From NCBI RefSeq assembly GCF_016863135.1, contig NZ_BOOH01000033.1, positions 124,001 to 188,000 on the forward strand: DNA of 64,000 nt, given 5' to 3'. The position numbers and the translations under genes were made by a program. Source of the stretch: Planobispora longispora. Its GTDB lineage: Bacteria > Actinomycetota > Actinomycetes > Streptosporangiales > Streptosporangiaceae. The notes beneath the pieces were generated by a model. The model worked only from the letters and a program-made list of their open reading frames with translations. It ran no database searches and was not told the DNA's origin. Positions 33,771 to 43,110 of the stretch are shown here, in pieces. The stretch's first letter is position 1. The number at the start of each line of letters is the position of its first letter.

Positions 33771-36398
33771 CTACCGCTTGATCCGGGACATGGCCGGGTC
33801 GAAGAGCGGTTCGGCGGCCACCCGCGCGGGCACCCGTTCCCCGAAGTACTCCACCTCGACGGCGGTGCCCGGCGCCGCCGCGGCGGCCGGGAGCCAGGCG
33901 TAGGCGATCGCCCGGCCGAGGGTGTGCCCGTAGGCGGCGCTGGTCACGTAACCGGCCGCGCGCCCGTCGTGGAAGACCGGTTCCCCGCCCATGACGACCC
34001 GCTCGGTGAGCAGCGGCACCAGCCTGCGCGTCACCTCGCCGCCGCGGGCCCTGAGAGCTTCGAGGGCCTGCCTGCCGACGAAGTCGTCGCCGTCGTCACC
34101 GCTCTTGCCCATCCGTACGGCCCAGCCCAGCCCGGCCTCCTCCGGCCGGTGCTCCGGGGTCATGTCCACGCCCCAGAGCCGGTAGCCCTTCTCCAGCCGC
34201 AGGCTGTTGAAGGCGGCCCGGCCCCCGGCGGCGACGCCGTGCCGGCGGCCCGCCTCCCAGAGCAGGTCCCAGAGCCGCAGGCCGAGGTCGGCGGTGGTGT
34301 AGATCTCCCAGCCCAGCTCGCCGACGTACGAGAGCCGCATCATCGTCACCGGCACCTGGCCGACATAGCCCGATTTAACGGTGAAATAGCGGAAACCTTC
34401 GTTGGACAGGTCCAGATCGGTGAGCGGCTGCACCAGGTCCCGCGCCCGCGGTCCCCACACGCCGACGCAGCACGTCCCGGGGGTGACGTCCCGCACGCCC
34501 ACCCCGTCCGGCGGGGCGTGCCGGCGCAGCCAGGCGAGGTCGAGGTTGCCGTTGGCGCCGACCTGGAAGCGCTCCTCGCCCAGCCGGGCCACGGTCAGGT
34601 CGGACCTGATCCCGCCCCCGGGGTCGAGCAGCAGCGTGTAGGTGACCGCGCCGGGCGGCTTGTCCACGGCGCCGGTGGTCATGCGCCGCAGGAAGGCCGC
34701 CGCTCCCGGCCCGGTGACCTCGATGCGCTTCAGCGGCGTCATGTCGTACAGCGCCACGCGCTGCCGGGTGGCCCACGCCTCGGCGGCGGCGATCGGCGAC
34801 CAGTAGCGCGCGGCCCACTCGTCGCGCGCCGCCGCGCCGACGAACGCCTCGGCGTCGGGCGCGAGCCGTACCGGATCCTCCAGCAGCGCGGCGTTGGCCT
34901 CGAACCAGTGGGGCCGCTCCCAGCCGGCGGCCTCCAGGAAGAACGCGCCCAGTTCGCGCTGGCGCGGGTGGAACGGGCTGGTCCGCAGGGGCCGGGGCGA
35001 GTCCATCGGCTGGAGCGGGTGGACGACGTCGTAGACCTCGACGAAGTTCTGCCCGCCGCGCTCGGCGACGTAGGCGGGCGCGAGCTGGACCGGCTCGAAC
35101 CGGCTCAGCTCGCACTCGTGCAGGTCGAAAGCGGAGTGGCCGTCCACCAGCCACTCCGCCAGCGCCCTGGCCACCCCGGCCGAGTGGGTCACCCAGACCG
35201 CCTCGGCGACCCAGAACCCGGCCAGCTCCGGAGCCTCTCCGATCAGCGGGAACCCGTCGGGGGTGAAGGAGAAGATCCCGTTGACGCCCTCCTCGGGCTT
35301 GGACCCGCCGAGCGCGGGCACCAGCTCGGCCGCGTCCCGCCAGGCGGGATCGTAGTCGCCGGGGGTGAACTCCTGGACCGACGGCATGGTCGTGGCGCGG
35401 AGCGGGATCTCCTCCTGCCGGACGGGCATCGGGCGGTGGGAGTAGGAGCCGACGCCGATCCGGTCGCCGTGCTGGCGGAAGTACAGGTCGCGGTCCTGGT
35501 GCCGCAGGATGGGCAGTACGGCCTCCGCCCCGCCCTCCCCTCCGGCCCCCGCCCCGCCGCGTTCCCCGTCGGAGGACCGCACGGCCCGGCGACCGGCGGC
35601 GAGCACGGGCAGCGGCCCGGACCGGGCGTACTGATGGGCCAGCGGCAGCAGCGGCACGGTCAGCCCGGCGAGCTCCCCGATCCGCGGCCCCCAGAACCCC
35701 GCCGCGCAGACCACGAGGTCGGCGGGCAGCGTCACCCGTTCCAGGACCTCACCGCCCGCCGGGGACCCCGTGACGGCCGGAACCCGGCCCGGCCCCCGCG
35801 ACCCGGCCGCCGGGCCGCCCGTGAGCACCTCGGCGGTGACCCCGGTGACCCGTCCGCCGCGCTGATCCACCGCGACCACCCGGTGGCCCGCCAGGAAACG
35901 CGCGCCGCGCTCGATCGCCCGGCGGGCCTGGGCCTCGCCGCAGCGCACCGCGTCGGCCAGGCCGTCCGACGGGATGTGGAAGCCGCCGTGGACCAGGGAG
36001 GCGTCGAGCGGCGGCCAGAGCGCGGCGCAGCGGGCGGGATCGACCAGCTCGCTCTCGACGCCCCAGGATGCGGCCCAGCCGTGTCTTCGGTGCAGGTCGC
36101 GCCAGCGTTCGGGGGTGGTGGCGACCTCCAGGCCGCCGACCTGGGTGAAACACGGCTTTCCGTCGAGCGATAAATCGCGGTATTTCGCAACCGTGTAAAC
36201 CGCGAAATCCGTCATCGTCTTCGACGGATTGGTCTGGAAGACCAGGCCCGGCGCGTGGGAGCTGGAGCCGCCCGCGGCGAAGAGCGGCCCCTGCTCCAGG
36301 ACGGTGACGTCCGTCCAGCCCCGCACGGTGAGCTCGTCGGCGAGGGCGCAGCCCACGATGCCGGCTCCGATGATCACAACACGAGGCCGGCCCGCCAT
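33771..36398 (-). CDS. Dimethylglycine oxidase-like FAD/GcvT protein
   Basis: An 875-residue protein. The N-terminal FAD fold is [18 protein letters not shown], followed by the covalent FAD site [13 protein letters not shown] (His48). The DAO domain runs to about residue 430, with [19 protein letters not shown] linker and a C-terminal folate-binding GcvT domain follow (about 480-870: [53 protein letters not shown]). Dimethylglycine oxidase converts N,N-dimethylglycine to sarcosine, and its GcvT domain captures the released one-carbon unit as methylene-THF. Two Gly/Ala-rich insertions interrupt the FAD domain. It is followed by soxB-D-A/G, making a two-step demethylation array. Confidence 0.9.
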   Translation of the reverse strand: MAGRPRVVIIGAGIVGCALADELTVRGWTDVTVLEQGPLFAAGGSSSHAPGLVFQTNPSKTMTDFAVYTVAKYRDLSLDGKPCFTQVGGLEVATTPERWRDLHRRHGWAASWGVESELVDPARCAALWPPLDASLVHGGFHIPSDGLADAVRCGEAQARRAIERGARFLAGHRVVAVDQRGGRVTGVTAEVLTGGPAAGSRGPGRVPAVTGSPAGGEVLERVTLPADLVVCAAGFWGPRIGELAGLTVPLLPLAHQYARSGPLPVLAAGRRAVRSSDGERGGAGAGGEGGAEAVLPILRHQDRDLYFRQHGDRIGVGSYSHRPMPVRQEEIPLRATTMPSVQEFTPGDYDPAWRDAAELVPALGGSKPEEGVNGIFSFTPDGFPLIGEAPELAGFWVAEAVWVTHSAGVARALAEWLVDGHSAFDLHECELSRFEPVQLAPAYVAERGGQNFVEVYDVVHPLQPMDSPRPLRTSPFHPRQRELGAFFLEAAGWERPHWFEANAALLEDPVRLAPDAEAFVGAAARDEWAARYWSPIAAAEAWATRQRVALYDMTPLKRIEVTGPGAAAFLRRMTTGAVDKPPGAVTYTLLLDPGGGIRSDLTVARLGEERFQVGANGNLDLAWLRRHAPPDGVGVRDVTPGTCCVGVWGPRARDLVQPLTDLDLSNEGFRYFTVKSGYVGQVPVTMMRLSYVGELGWEIYTTADLGLRLWDLLWEAGRRHGVAAGGRAAFNSLRLEKGYRLWGVDMTPEHRPEEAGLGWAVRMGKSGDDGDDFVGRQALEALRARGGEVTRRLVPLLTERVVMGGEPVFHDGRAAGYVTSAAYGHTLGRAIAYAWLPAAAAAPGTAVEVEYFGERVPARVAAEPLFDPAMSRIKR

Positions 36399-36420
36399 GC
36401 GCCCTCCGGGTGTTCCCTAA

Positions 36421-36447
36421 TACGCAACAATCACCGGACTACGCAAC
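36421..36447. promoter_or_regulatory. TACGCAAC direct repeats upstream of the dimethylglycine oxidase gene
   Basis: TACGCAAC occurs at 36421-36428 and 36440-36447, a 19-base period, inside an AT-richer spacer between the cupin and oxidase genes. They lie about 25 bases upstream of the oxidase start. They may be an operator for the demethylation operon; the regulator is not identified. Confidence 0.35.
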
Positions 36448-36492
36448 GAACATAAGGCGCGGCGGAACGCCGAACAAGAGGAGAACCGTCGA

Positions 36493-36867
36493 TCAGGCTC
36501 GGCCGTAGGAGTCTTCGAGGCGCTCGATGTCGTCCTCGTCGAAGTAGCCGAACGCTATCTCCAGGATCCTGGTGGCCGGGCCCGAGGAGCTGAGCCGGTG
36601 GGTCTGACCGGCGCGGATGAGAACCCGGTCACCGACCGCCGGCTCCGTCCGCACTCCGTCGATCTCGAAGACCGCGCCCGGGTCCAGGGCGACCCAGAGC
36701 TCGTCGCGGTGCTCGTGCCGCTGCAGACTGAGCCGCTGGCCGGGGGCGACGTCGATGATCTTCACGGTGGTCGGCTCGTTGAGGGTGAAACGCTCGAACC
36801 CACCCCACGGACGCTCGTCGCGCACCACGGCGCCGAGCCGGTCGACTTCCAGCAAGATGCCCTCCAT
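36493..36867 (-). CDS. Cupin protein, mannose-6-phosphate isomerase type II-like
   Basis: A 124-residue single-domain cupin. The opening RDERPWGGFERFTLNEPTTVK resembles mannose-6-phosphate isomerase type II. The metal-binding cupin motif 1 is SLQRHEHRDELWVAL (two His plus Glu) and motif 2 includes LIRAGQTHRLSS. The ATG at 36867 is preferred to the one at 36906 because GGAG precedes it. It sits between an SDR gene and the dimethylglycine oxidase gene on the same strand. Whether it acts on a sugar phosphate or on a betaine-pathway metabolite is not evident. Confidence 0.8.
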   Translation of the reverse strand: MEGILLEVDRLGAVVRDERPWGGFERFTLNEPTTVKIIDVAPGQRLSLQRHEHRDELWVALDPGAVFEIDGVRTEPAVGDRVLIRAGQTHRLSSSGPATRILEIAFGYFDEDDIERLEDSYGRA

Positions 36868-36963
36868 CTGCTCCACAATGTAAGAGAAATTTTCGCATGC
36901 GCACATGACAGATGCGCATTATTCATGCAACTAGCCGATTAATTCATGTGATCGAAATTTGAT
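36868..36963. promoter_or_regulatory. AT-rich spacer with repeated TGCGCAT and TTCATG elements
   Basis: This short spacer between the SDR stop and the cupin start is strikingly AT-rich. It holds two TGCGCA elements (near 36898 and 36913) and several TTCATG/TTCACG motifs. It is a likely promoter or operator for the cupin-oxidase-sox genes. Confidence 0.4.
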
Positions 36964-37722
36964 TCACGTGACCAGAATCCCGCCGTCGACCGGGATCACC
37001 GCGCCGGTGACGTACGATCCCGCGTCGCTCGCCAGGAAGACGGCGGCCGCCACCAGCTCGGCCGGGTCCCCGGCGCGCTTCATCAGCACCCGGTTCTCCA
37101 GCTGCCAGGCCATGTATCCCTCGGCGTACTGTTCGGTCATCTCCGAGGCGAAGAAGCCCGGCTCCAGGCAGTTGACCCGGATGCCGCGCCGCGAGGTCCA
37201 CTGCTGGGCCAGGTCGCGGGTGAGGCCGACGACCGCGGCCTTGGAGGCGCTGTAGGCGGCCTGCGGCAGGCCCGCCGTGGTCTCCCCCAGGATGCTGCCG
37301 ATGTTGACGATCGAGGAGCCGGGGCGCATGACGCGCGCACACGCCTGGGCCATCCAGTAGGTGCCGTGCAGGTTGATGTCCACGACCTGCCGGAACTGCT
37401 CGGGCGTCTCCTTGAGCGCGGGCACCGCCGTGCCGACGCCGGCGTTGTTGATCAGGACGTCCACCGCGCCCAGCTCCGCGACCGCCGCCTCCACCAGGGC
37501 CTGGCAGTCCTCGGGCCGGGTCACGTCGGTGGCGAGCGCCACGCACCGGCGGCCGGTCTCCTCCACCAGCGCCCTGGTCTCCTCCAGGCGGTCCTTGCGA
37601 CGGGCGCCGATCACGATGTCGGCTCCGGCCTCCGCCAGGCCGCGGGCGAAGGCGACGCCCAGCCCCGAGGAGGCGCCGGTGACGATGGCGACCTTGCCGT
37701 CCAGCCGGAATCGGTCCAGCAT
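36964..37722 (-). CDS. Short-chain dehydrogenase/reductase
   Basis: A classical 252-residue SDR. The cofactor motif is VAIVTGASSGLGVA, followed by VDVLINNAGVG. The catalytic residues are Ser (NIGSILGET), Tyr-x-x-x-Lys (YSASKAAVVG) and the conserved PGFF turn, with AVIPVDGGILVT at the C-terminus. An Arg pair after the second strand (IGARRKDR) suggests NADP(H). The ATG at 37720-37722 has an ideal AAGGAG six bases upstream. It leads the minus-strand array of cupin, dimethylglycine oxidase and sox genes. Its substrate is unknown. Confidence 0.93.
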   Translation of the reverse strand: MLDRFRLDGKVAIVTGASSGLGVAFARGLAEAGADIVIGARRKDRLEETRALVEETGRRCVALATDVTRPEDCQALVEAAVAELGAVDVLINNAGVGTAVPALKETPEQFRQVVDINLHGTYWMAQACARVMRPGSSIVNIGSILGETTAGLPQAAYSASKAAVVGLTRDLAQQWTSRRGIRVNCLEPGFFASEMTEQYAEGYMAWQLENRVLMKRAGDPAELVAAAVFLASDAGSYVTGAVIPVDGGILVT

Positions 37723-37894
37723 GCGAATCTCCTTCACCCGGGGAACACACCGAACGAGATTCTAGAGGCGGACGGCGCATGCCCTCGACGGCGCGCTCCC
37801 GCAGCGCACCCCCGGATCTCCGCCGTCGCGGTCGCGACGACGGAACGACCCGGGGAACGCCACGCCTCACGGCGGCCGCCCTCCTTGACGACCC

Positions 37895-37995
37895 GCTCGC
37901 CTCAGAAGCCGTACTTCCTTGACGGCATGCTCGCCTCAGAAGCCGTACTTCCTTGACGGCATGCTCGCGTCAGAGGCCGTACTCCTTGACGATGC
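37895..37995. repeat. 34-base tandem repeats over the end of the TPR gene
   Basis: Two perfect 34-base copies (37895-37928 and 37929-37962) precede a third, diverged copy (37963-37995). The third copy contains the stop codon and last codons of the minus-strand TPR gene. A partial fourth copy lies at 37881-37896. Read in the gene direction, the coding end including its stop is repeated downstream two to three times. Confidence 0.92.
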
Positions 37996-40246
37996 GCTCG
38001 TGCCGCTCGACCTCGACGTCCACGGCCTTGGCCAGTTCGAGCCAGGCCAGCGGGTGCACCCAGCGCTCGGTGGCGTCGTCGAGCACCGCGTCCAGATCGA
38101 CCGGGGTGGCGTCCGGCGGGATCGCGATCCAGCCGAACACGCCCGGCAGGGGCTCGCCCGTCGTCGGGTGGGTGACCTTGTAGTTCTCGTCGCTGTAGAC
38201 CCACATCGGCCAGCCGCGCTCGGCCATGACCTCGTTGAACTCGGTCCAGTCGGCCTCGCTCGGCGCCGCGCCGTCGAAGAACCAGCTGGTGTAGCCGCCG
38301 GGACGGAGCACGCTGACCGCCGCGAACGGCGGGATGAAGCCCTCCTGCTCGGCGGGGTCCTCCGGGACGGGCTCCAGCAGCGCGGGGTCGAAGACGACCA
38401 CGTCACCGGCGTTGTACTCCATGCCGGGCGGCTGCGGGATGGCCAGGCGGGCCGTGGCCGGGCCGGTGCGCAGGCTGAGGACCTGGCGCTGGCTGCCGTC
38501 GGGGGCGGGGAGGATGACGCGGATCAGGCCCATCTCCTCCTCGATCGGCCCCTCGGAGGACGAGAGCGGCATGCCGATCTTGGCGGCCCCGGCGCGGACG
38601 GTCTCCCAGTCCTCGGCGGCGGTCGCCATGGTGATCATCCGCCAGACGTCCTCACCCTCGATCTCCTCGGAGTCGAGGATCTCCTTCAGGATCGCGGCGC
38701 CCTTGGCGTTGTCGCCGGTCTGCTGGACGGTGCTGGCCCACAGGCGGCGCGCCTCCAGGCCCGCGCCCGCGGCGACGGCGGCCTCCGCCTCGGCCGCGGC
38801 CTGCTCCCAGCGCTCCCGCGCGCGGTGCAGGCGGGCCAGGGCCATGTGGCGCAGGGCGACGGGGAGCCGCTGGGCCATCTGCTCCAGGCGCTCGTCCTGG
38901 CGGGCCTCGATCAGCAGGCCGGTGAGGTAGGAGACGTCCTGCTCGTCGGCGGTCTCGACGGCGCCGGACTCGACCAGCATGTTCCAGTAGACGTCCGCGC
39001 CCCTGGCCGGGTAGCCGAGGAAGCCGATGGTGGTCGTGTGCCGGCGGGTGGCCTCGACGTCCTGCCCGGACAGCGGCTCCAGCCAGCCCACCCAGCGCTC
39101 GGGGTCGGCGTTGAACCCGTCGGCGGCGTCGAAGTAACCGACCAGCTCGTCCTGCGGACCGGGCGCCTCGGGGGCGGTCGTCGCGTCGGCGGCGGCGCGC
39201 AGGGCGGCGATCCGGCCGGCCACGTCGTCCGGGTTCTTCAGCTCCGCGGCGGTCGACTCGGCCAGGTCGGCCAGGGCGCGGGCCTGCCAGACACCCTGGC
39301 GGGCGACGGCGAGGTCGCCGGCGACGAGGGCGAGGTCGATGCGCGCGCGGTAGCCGCCCATCACGGCGAAGTAGTCGACCCACTGCTTGATGACGCGGCC
39401 GAGCTGCCAGCTGTTGGTGATCCGCTCCGAGCCCGCGAGCCCGCGCACGGCGTGCGCCCACTCCACCCAGACGCGGGGGTGGTCGCCGACCACGTCGAGG
39501 TCGGGCAGGGCCTCCACCGCCTCGTCCACGCGCTCCAGCGTGGCGAGCACGAACGCGCGGAGCACACCCTCGCGGTGCTGCTTGGCCACCGGGTCGTCGG
39601 GCTTGAAGCCGGCCGCGGCGTCGAGCGCGGTGAGCGCGTCCTCCGCGCGGCCGGCGGCCAGCAGCGCCCGGACGGAGGCCGCCCCCAGCTCCCAGCTCGC
39701 CTCGCGCCCGGCGGCGCCGAGCTCCGCCACGGCGGCCTCGGCGTGCGCGACGGCCTCGTCGGCGCGGCCGGCGTCGACCAGCGCGGCGACGTACTGCTCG
39801 GCGACGGCGGAGAAGGCCTGCGAAGCGGGCTCGACCCCCAGGGCCGCCAGGGCCTCGAGCCGCTCGGCCGCGTAGCCGGGGCCGTCCGTGTTGGCCTGGG
39901 CGATCGCCAGCGCGACGACGGCGCCCGGGGCGGAGGGGCAGTCACGCACGTCCTCGCGCCCGGCGAACTCCACCAGCGTCCGGGCGTCGTCGAGGGCGAC
40001 CACGCCCTGAGCGCGGTTGCCGATGCGGCCGATCAGGTGCCAGTAGCGGGCGTAGAACTCCAGCCAGGGCAGCCCCAGGTTCTCCGCCTGCTGCGCGATG
40101 GCCGGGGCCAGCACGTCGAGCTGCGCGTAGCGGCCTTCCAACGCCTGGGCGGGAACGTCGCCGATCGCCATCGCCAGACCGGTGTTCCCGGCTTCGTGCA
40201 GTTGCCGCTGGGTCTCGCCGACCCAGGACCAGATGTCCACGTCCAT
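37970..40246 (-). CDS. Large TPR-type helical-repeat protein
   Basis: A protein of about 758 residues made almost entirely of Ala-rich amphipathic helices in tetratricopeptide style (for example GRADEAVAHAEAAVAELGAAG, ARLHRARERWEQAAAEAEAAV). A distinct C-terminal beta-containing region of about 180 residues follows (VILPAPDGSQRQVLSLRTGPA, FAAVSVLRPGGYTSWFFDG, WMWVYSDENY-like). No signal or membrane segment is present. The ATG at 40246 is chosen; a TTG 12 codons upstream is also possible. It is flanked by an SDR gene and an SCO6745-like gene. Function is unknown; a scaffold role is the default reading for TPR proteins. Confidence 0.75.
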   Translation of the reverse strand: MDVDIWSWVGETQRQLHEAGNTGLAMAIGDVPAQALEGRYAQLDVLAPAIAQQAENLGLPWLEFYARYWHLIGRIGNRAQGVVALDDARTLVEFAGREDVRDCPSAPGAVVALAIAQANTDGPGYAAERLEALAALGVEPASQAFSAVAEQYVAALVDAGRADEAVAHAEAAVAELGAAGREASWELGAASVRALLAAGRAEDALTALDAAAGFKPDDPVAKQHREGVLRAFVLATLERVDEAVEALPDLDVVGDHPRVWVEWAHAVRGLAGSERITNSWQLGRVIKQWVDYFAVMGGYRARIDLALVAGDLAVARQGVWQARALADLAESTAAELKNPDDVAGRIAALRAAADATTAPEAPGPQDELVGYFDAADGFNADPERWVGWLEPLSGQDVEATRRHTTTIGFLGYPARGADVYWNMLVESGAVETADEQDVSYLTGLLIEARQDERLEQMAQRLPVALRHMALARLHRARERWEQAAAEAEAAVAAGAGLEARRLWASTVQQTGDNAKGAAILKEILDSEEIEGEDVWRMITMATAAEDWETVRAGAAKIGMPLSSSEGPIEEEMGLIRVILPAPDGSQRQVLSLRTGPATARLAIPQPPGMEYNAGDVVVFDPALLEPVPEDPAEQEGFIPPFAAVSVLRPGGYTSWFFDGAAPSEADWTEFNEVMAERGWPMWVYSDENYKVTHPTTGEPLPGVFGWIAIPPDATPVDLDAVLDDATERWVHPLAWLELAKAVDVEVERHERIVKEYGL

Positions 40247-40411
40247 GGGACGCCAGTCTGCCAGGTCGGGGAGGATGCCCAAAACGGCTCGCGCTCCCGG
40301 CCCCCGCCCGGCGGCACGCGGACCCGTCCCGGACGCCCCGCCTCCCCTTCCCGGCTCACGGGCCCGTCCCGGACGGCCCGCCCCGCCTTTCCCGCTCGCG
40401 GGCCCGCCGGA

Positions 40412-41170
40412 CTATCCCGCCTGGCCGGCCAGTCCCGTCAGCTCCACCACCTCGGCGGCCTCTTTCTCGTCCAGGACGGAGAAGGCGGGCGCCATCAGCC
40501 GGTCGGTGAGCTCCTCGGCCCGCGCCCGGCGCTCGACCAGCTCCGGGCTCGGCGCCGGGTACGGCTCCGGCCACTCGAAGAAGCGCGCCACGGCCTCCCC
40601 CGCCGAAAGCCCGAGCGGGGTGCCGTCGTGCGCGGCCAGCAGCGTGGCCTCCAGCGGCGTCACGCCCTCGGCCAGGACGGCCACCGCGTGCAGGCCGCCG
40701 CGCAGCTCACGGACCAGGTGCATGAGCTGCGTGACCCGGGCGGGGGCGTCATCGGGCAGCGGCAGCCGCCGCCAGCCGGCGAAGAGCGGGGCGCCGAGCA
40801 CGTCGGCGTTGTCCACCACCGGTTCCAGCAGCTCGGCCAGGCGCGACGCCCCGGCGAAGCCGCCGAGCCTGCGGCGGCCCCATTCGTGACAGGCCCCGGC
40901 GTAGAGCTCGACCGCCTCGTCGACCGGGAGCGACCGGCCGGCCTCCCAGTTCTCCCTGACGTGTTCGGCGGGGAAGAAAACTGTGGCCGCGAGGACCACG
41001 TCGGCGTCCACCTCGCCGAGCACCCCGCACCGGCCGCGGAAGTACATCGCCCGGGGGCTGAGGCCCGTCCGCTCGCACAGCCCCTTGACCTCTCGCGAGA
41101 TCATGAACCCGCCGCCGAGCTTCCCGATCGTCCCCTTGACCGCCGCCGCCGTCGCCTGCGAATCCGTCAT
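40412..41170 (-). CDS. SCO6745-like conserved actinobacterial protein
   Basis: A 252-residue helical protein resembling the SCO6745 family. It has REVKGLCERTGLSPRAMYFRGRCGVLGEVDADVVLAA, FFPAEHVRENWEAG, YAGACHEWGRRRLGG, DNADVLGAPLFAGWRRL and ELRGGLHAVAVLAEGVTPLEA. The family is common in actinomycetes and its function is unknown to me; some annotations mention a helix-turn-helix. It lies in the miaA-dapF neighbourhood on the same strand, 96 bases before dapF's stop. No signal peptide is present. Confidence 0.65.
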   Translation of the reverse strand: MTDSQATAAAVKGTIGKLGGGFMISREVKGLCERTGLSPRAMYFRGRCGVLGEVDADVVLAATVFFPAEHVRENWEAGRSLPVDEAVELYAGACHEWGRRRLGGFAGASRLAELLEPVVDNADVLGAPLFAGWRRLPLPDDAPARVTQLMHLVRELRGGLHAVAVLAEGVTPLEATLLAAHDGTPLGLSAGEAVARFFEWPEPYPAPSPELVERRARAEELTDRLMAPAFSVLDEKEAAEVVELTGLAGQAG

Positions 41171-41266
41171 ACCGATCCCCTCCTTCTCGGTCTACCAAAG
41201 GAACCCAGCTTCTCTCACCAGAACAACCTTCGGCAACCCGGAGTCCCCACCCTAAGGGCGAGAAGA

Positions 41267-42073
41267 TCAGAGGCCGGTCTCGCCCGAGGCCACCAGGACC
41301 GCCGGACCCGCCAGGTAGCTGGTACGGCCGTCGAGGGTGACGGTGACGGTGCCGCCGAGCACCTCGACCTCCCAGGTCCCGGTCTCCTCCCCGGCGAAGC
41401 GGGCGGCGGCCACGGCCGAGGCGACCGAACCGGTGCCGCAGGACCGCGTCTCGCCCGAGCCCCGCTCGAAGACCCGCATCACGACCCGGCGCGGGCCCAC
41501 CGGGTTGAGCAGCTCGACGTTCACCCCGTTCGGGAACGCCGCCGGGTCGAACCCGGGCTGCCGGGTCAGGTCGAGCCCGGCCACCGGGTCCTCGATGACG
41601 CACGCCAGGTGCGGGTTTCCCATGTCCACGCGGAGCCCGCCGTACTCCGCACCGGAGACGGTCGCGCGGCTCTCCCCCAGCACCCGGGGCATGCCCATGT
41701 CCACGGTCACGTCACCGGTCTCCGCCAGCCGCACCCGCTTGATCCCGCCCCGCGTCGCCACGCCGAACTCGCCGGCCGCGGCCAGCCCGGAGTCCACCAG
41801 GTAACGGGCGAAGACGCGCACCCCGTTGCCGCACATCTCGGCCACGCTGCCGTCGGCGTTGCGGTAGTCCATGAACCACTCCGCCTCGCCCGCCTGCTCC
41901 GCCGCCTCCGGGACGAGCTTGGTCCGCACCACCCGCAGCACGCCGTCCCCGCCGATCCCGGCCCTGCGGTCGCAGAGCGCCGCCACCCGCGTGCCGGGGA
42001 GCTCCAGCTCCCCTTCCGGATCGGGGAGGATGACGAAGTCGTTCTCGGTGCCGTGACCCTTGACGAAGCGCAT
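41267..42073 (-). CDS. dapF: Diaminopimelate epimerase
   Basis: A 268-residue DapF converting LL- to meso-diaminopimelate for lysine and peptidoglycan synthesis. Both catalytic Cys motifs are present: NADGSVAEMCGNGVRVFARYL and SGETRSCGTGSVASAVAAA. The N-terminal FVKGHGTENDFVIL and DMGNPHLACVIED are also diagnostic. The ATG at 42071-42073 is used; the frame is open 11 codons further without conserved sequence. It follows miaA on the same strand after 87 bases, as in other actinomycetes. Confidence 0.97.
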   Translation of the reverse strand: MRFVKGHGTENDFVILPDPEGELELPGTRVAALCDRRAGIGGDGVLRVVRTKLVPEAAEQAGEAEWFMDYRNADGSVAEMCGNGVRVFARYLVDSGLAAAGEFGVATRGGIKRVRLAETGDVTVDMGMPRVLGESRATVSGAEYGGLRVDMGNPHLACVIEDPVAGLDLTRQPGFDPAAFPNGVNVELLNPVGPRRVVMRVFERGSGETRSCGTGSVASAVAAARFAGEETGTWEVEVLGGTVTVTLDGRTSYLAGPAVLVASGETGL

Positions 42074-42160
42074 GCCCTCAACTCTATTGACGGCGACGTC
42101 GCGCATCGCGGCCCGGGGGCCGGTAACCGGCGCCCGCGCCGCGCGCGTTCCCCCGCCGGT

Positions 42161-43084
42161 TCACCGGCGCCCCTCCGCGCGGTCGAGGACCTCGGCGAGA
42201 GCCCGGTCCAGGAGGTCCGGGGCCTGCTGGGGGAGCCAGATCACCCGGGGGTCGCGGCGGAACCACGACTCCTGGCGGCGGACGAACCTGCGGGTCGCCC
42301 GGATCGTCTCCTGCCTGGCCTGCTCCTCGGTCCATTCACCGGCCAGGAAGCGCATCACCTGGGCGTAGCCGAGCGCGCGGCCGGCCGTACGGCCCTCGGC
42401 CAGGCCCCGGCCCATCAGCTCCCGCACCTCGTCCACCAGCCCGGCCGCCCACATCCGCTCCACCCGGACCGCGACCCGCTCGTCCAGCACGTCCCTGGGC
42501 ACCTCGACGCCCAGCTGCACGCTGTCGTAGACCGCGTCGTAGGACGGCATCGTGGCGGAGAACGGCCGCCCGGACAGCTCGATGACCTCCAGCGCGCGCA
42601 CGATCCTGCGGCCGTTGCCCGGCAGGATCGACCGGGCCGCCTCCGGGTCCCGCTCGCGGAGCCGCTCGTACAGCGGGGCCGGGCCGACCCGCTCCAGCTC
42701 GGCCTCCAGCCGGGCCCGGATCTCCGGGTCGGTGCCGGGGAACTCCAGCCGGTCGAGCGCGGCCCGCACGTAGAGCCCGGACCCGCCGACCAGGACCGGC
42801 ACGACCCCCCGGGCCGTCATGTCGTCCATGAGCGGCCGGACCAGCGCCTGGTACTCCGCCACGCTCGCGGTCGTGCGCACGTCCCAGACGTCCATCAGGT
42901 GGTGCGGGACCCCGCGCCGCTCCTCCATCGACAGCTTCGCCGTCCCGATGTCCATCCCCCGGTACAGCTGCATGGAGTCGGTGTTGATCACCTCTCCCCC
43001 CAGTCGGATGGCGAGGTCCACGGCCAGGTCGGACTTTCCGGCCGCGGTGGGGCCGACGACGGCGATGACGGGTAGCTGAGGCAC
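42161..43084 (-). CDS. miaA: tRNA dimethylallyltransferase
   Basis: A 307-residue MiaA, which adds the dimethylallyl group to A37 of tRNAs that read U-starting codons. It has the P-loop VVGPTAAGKSDLAVDLA, the substrate segment INTDSMQLYRGMDIGTAK, PHHLMDVWDV, VLVGGSGLYVRA and the tRNA-binding RALGYAQVMRFL and RRQESWFRRD. The start is GTG at 43082-43084. Its product is the substrate for MiaB, encoded about 4 kb away in this window. It is followed by dapF. Confidence 0.97.
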   Translation of the reverse strand: MPQLPVIAVVGPTAAGKSDLAVDLAIRLGGEVINTDSMQLYRGMDIGTAKLSMEERRGVPHHLMDVWDVRTTASVAEYQALVRPLMDDMTARGVVPVLVGGSGLYVRAALDRLEFPGTDPEIRARLEAELERVGPAPLYERLRERDPEAARSILPGNGRRIVRALEVIELSGRPFSATMPSYDAVYDSVQLGVEVPRDVLDERVAVRVERMWAAGLVDEVRELMGRGLAEGRTAGRALGYAQVMRFLAGEWTEEQARQETIRATRRFVRRQESWFRRDPRVIWLPQQAPDLLDRALAEVLDRAEGRR

Positions 43085-43110
43085 GCAGACAAGTGTCCCA
43101 GCCGGGGAGG

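Noticed and set aside
37919-43075. Very long open frame (about 1700 codons) on the plus strand
   Set aside because: It is antisense to the TPR, SCO6745-like, dapF and miaA genes; GC-rich codon usage creates such frames and its composition is not protein-like.
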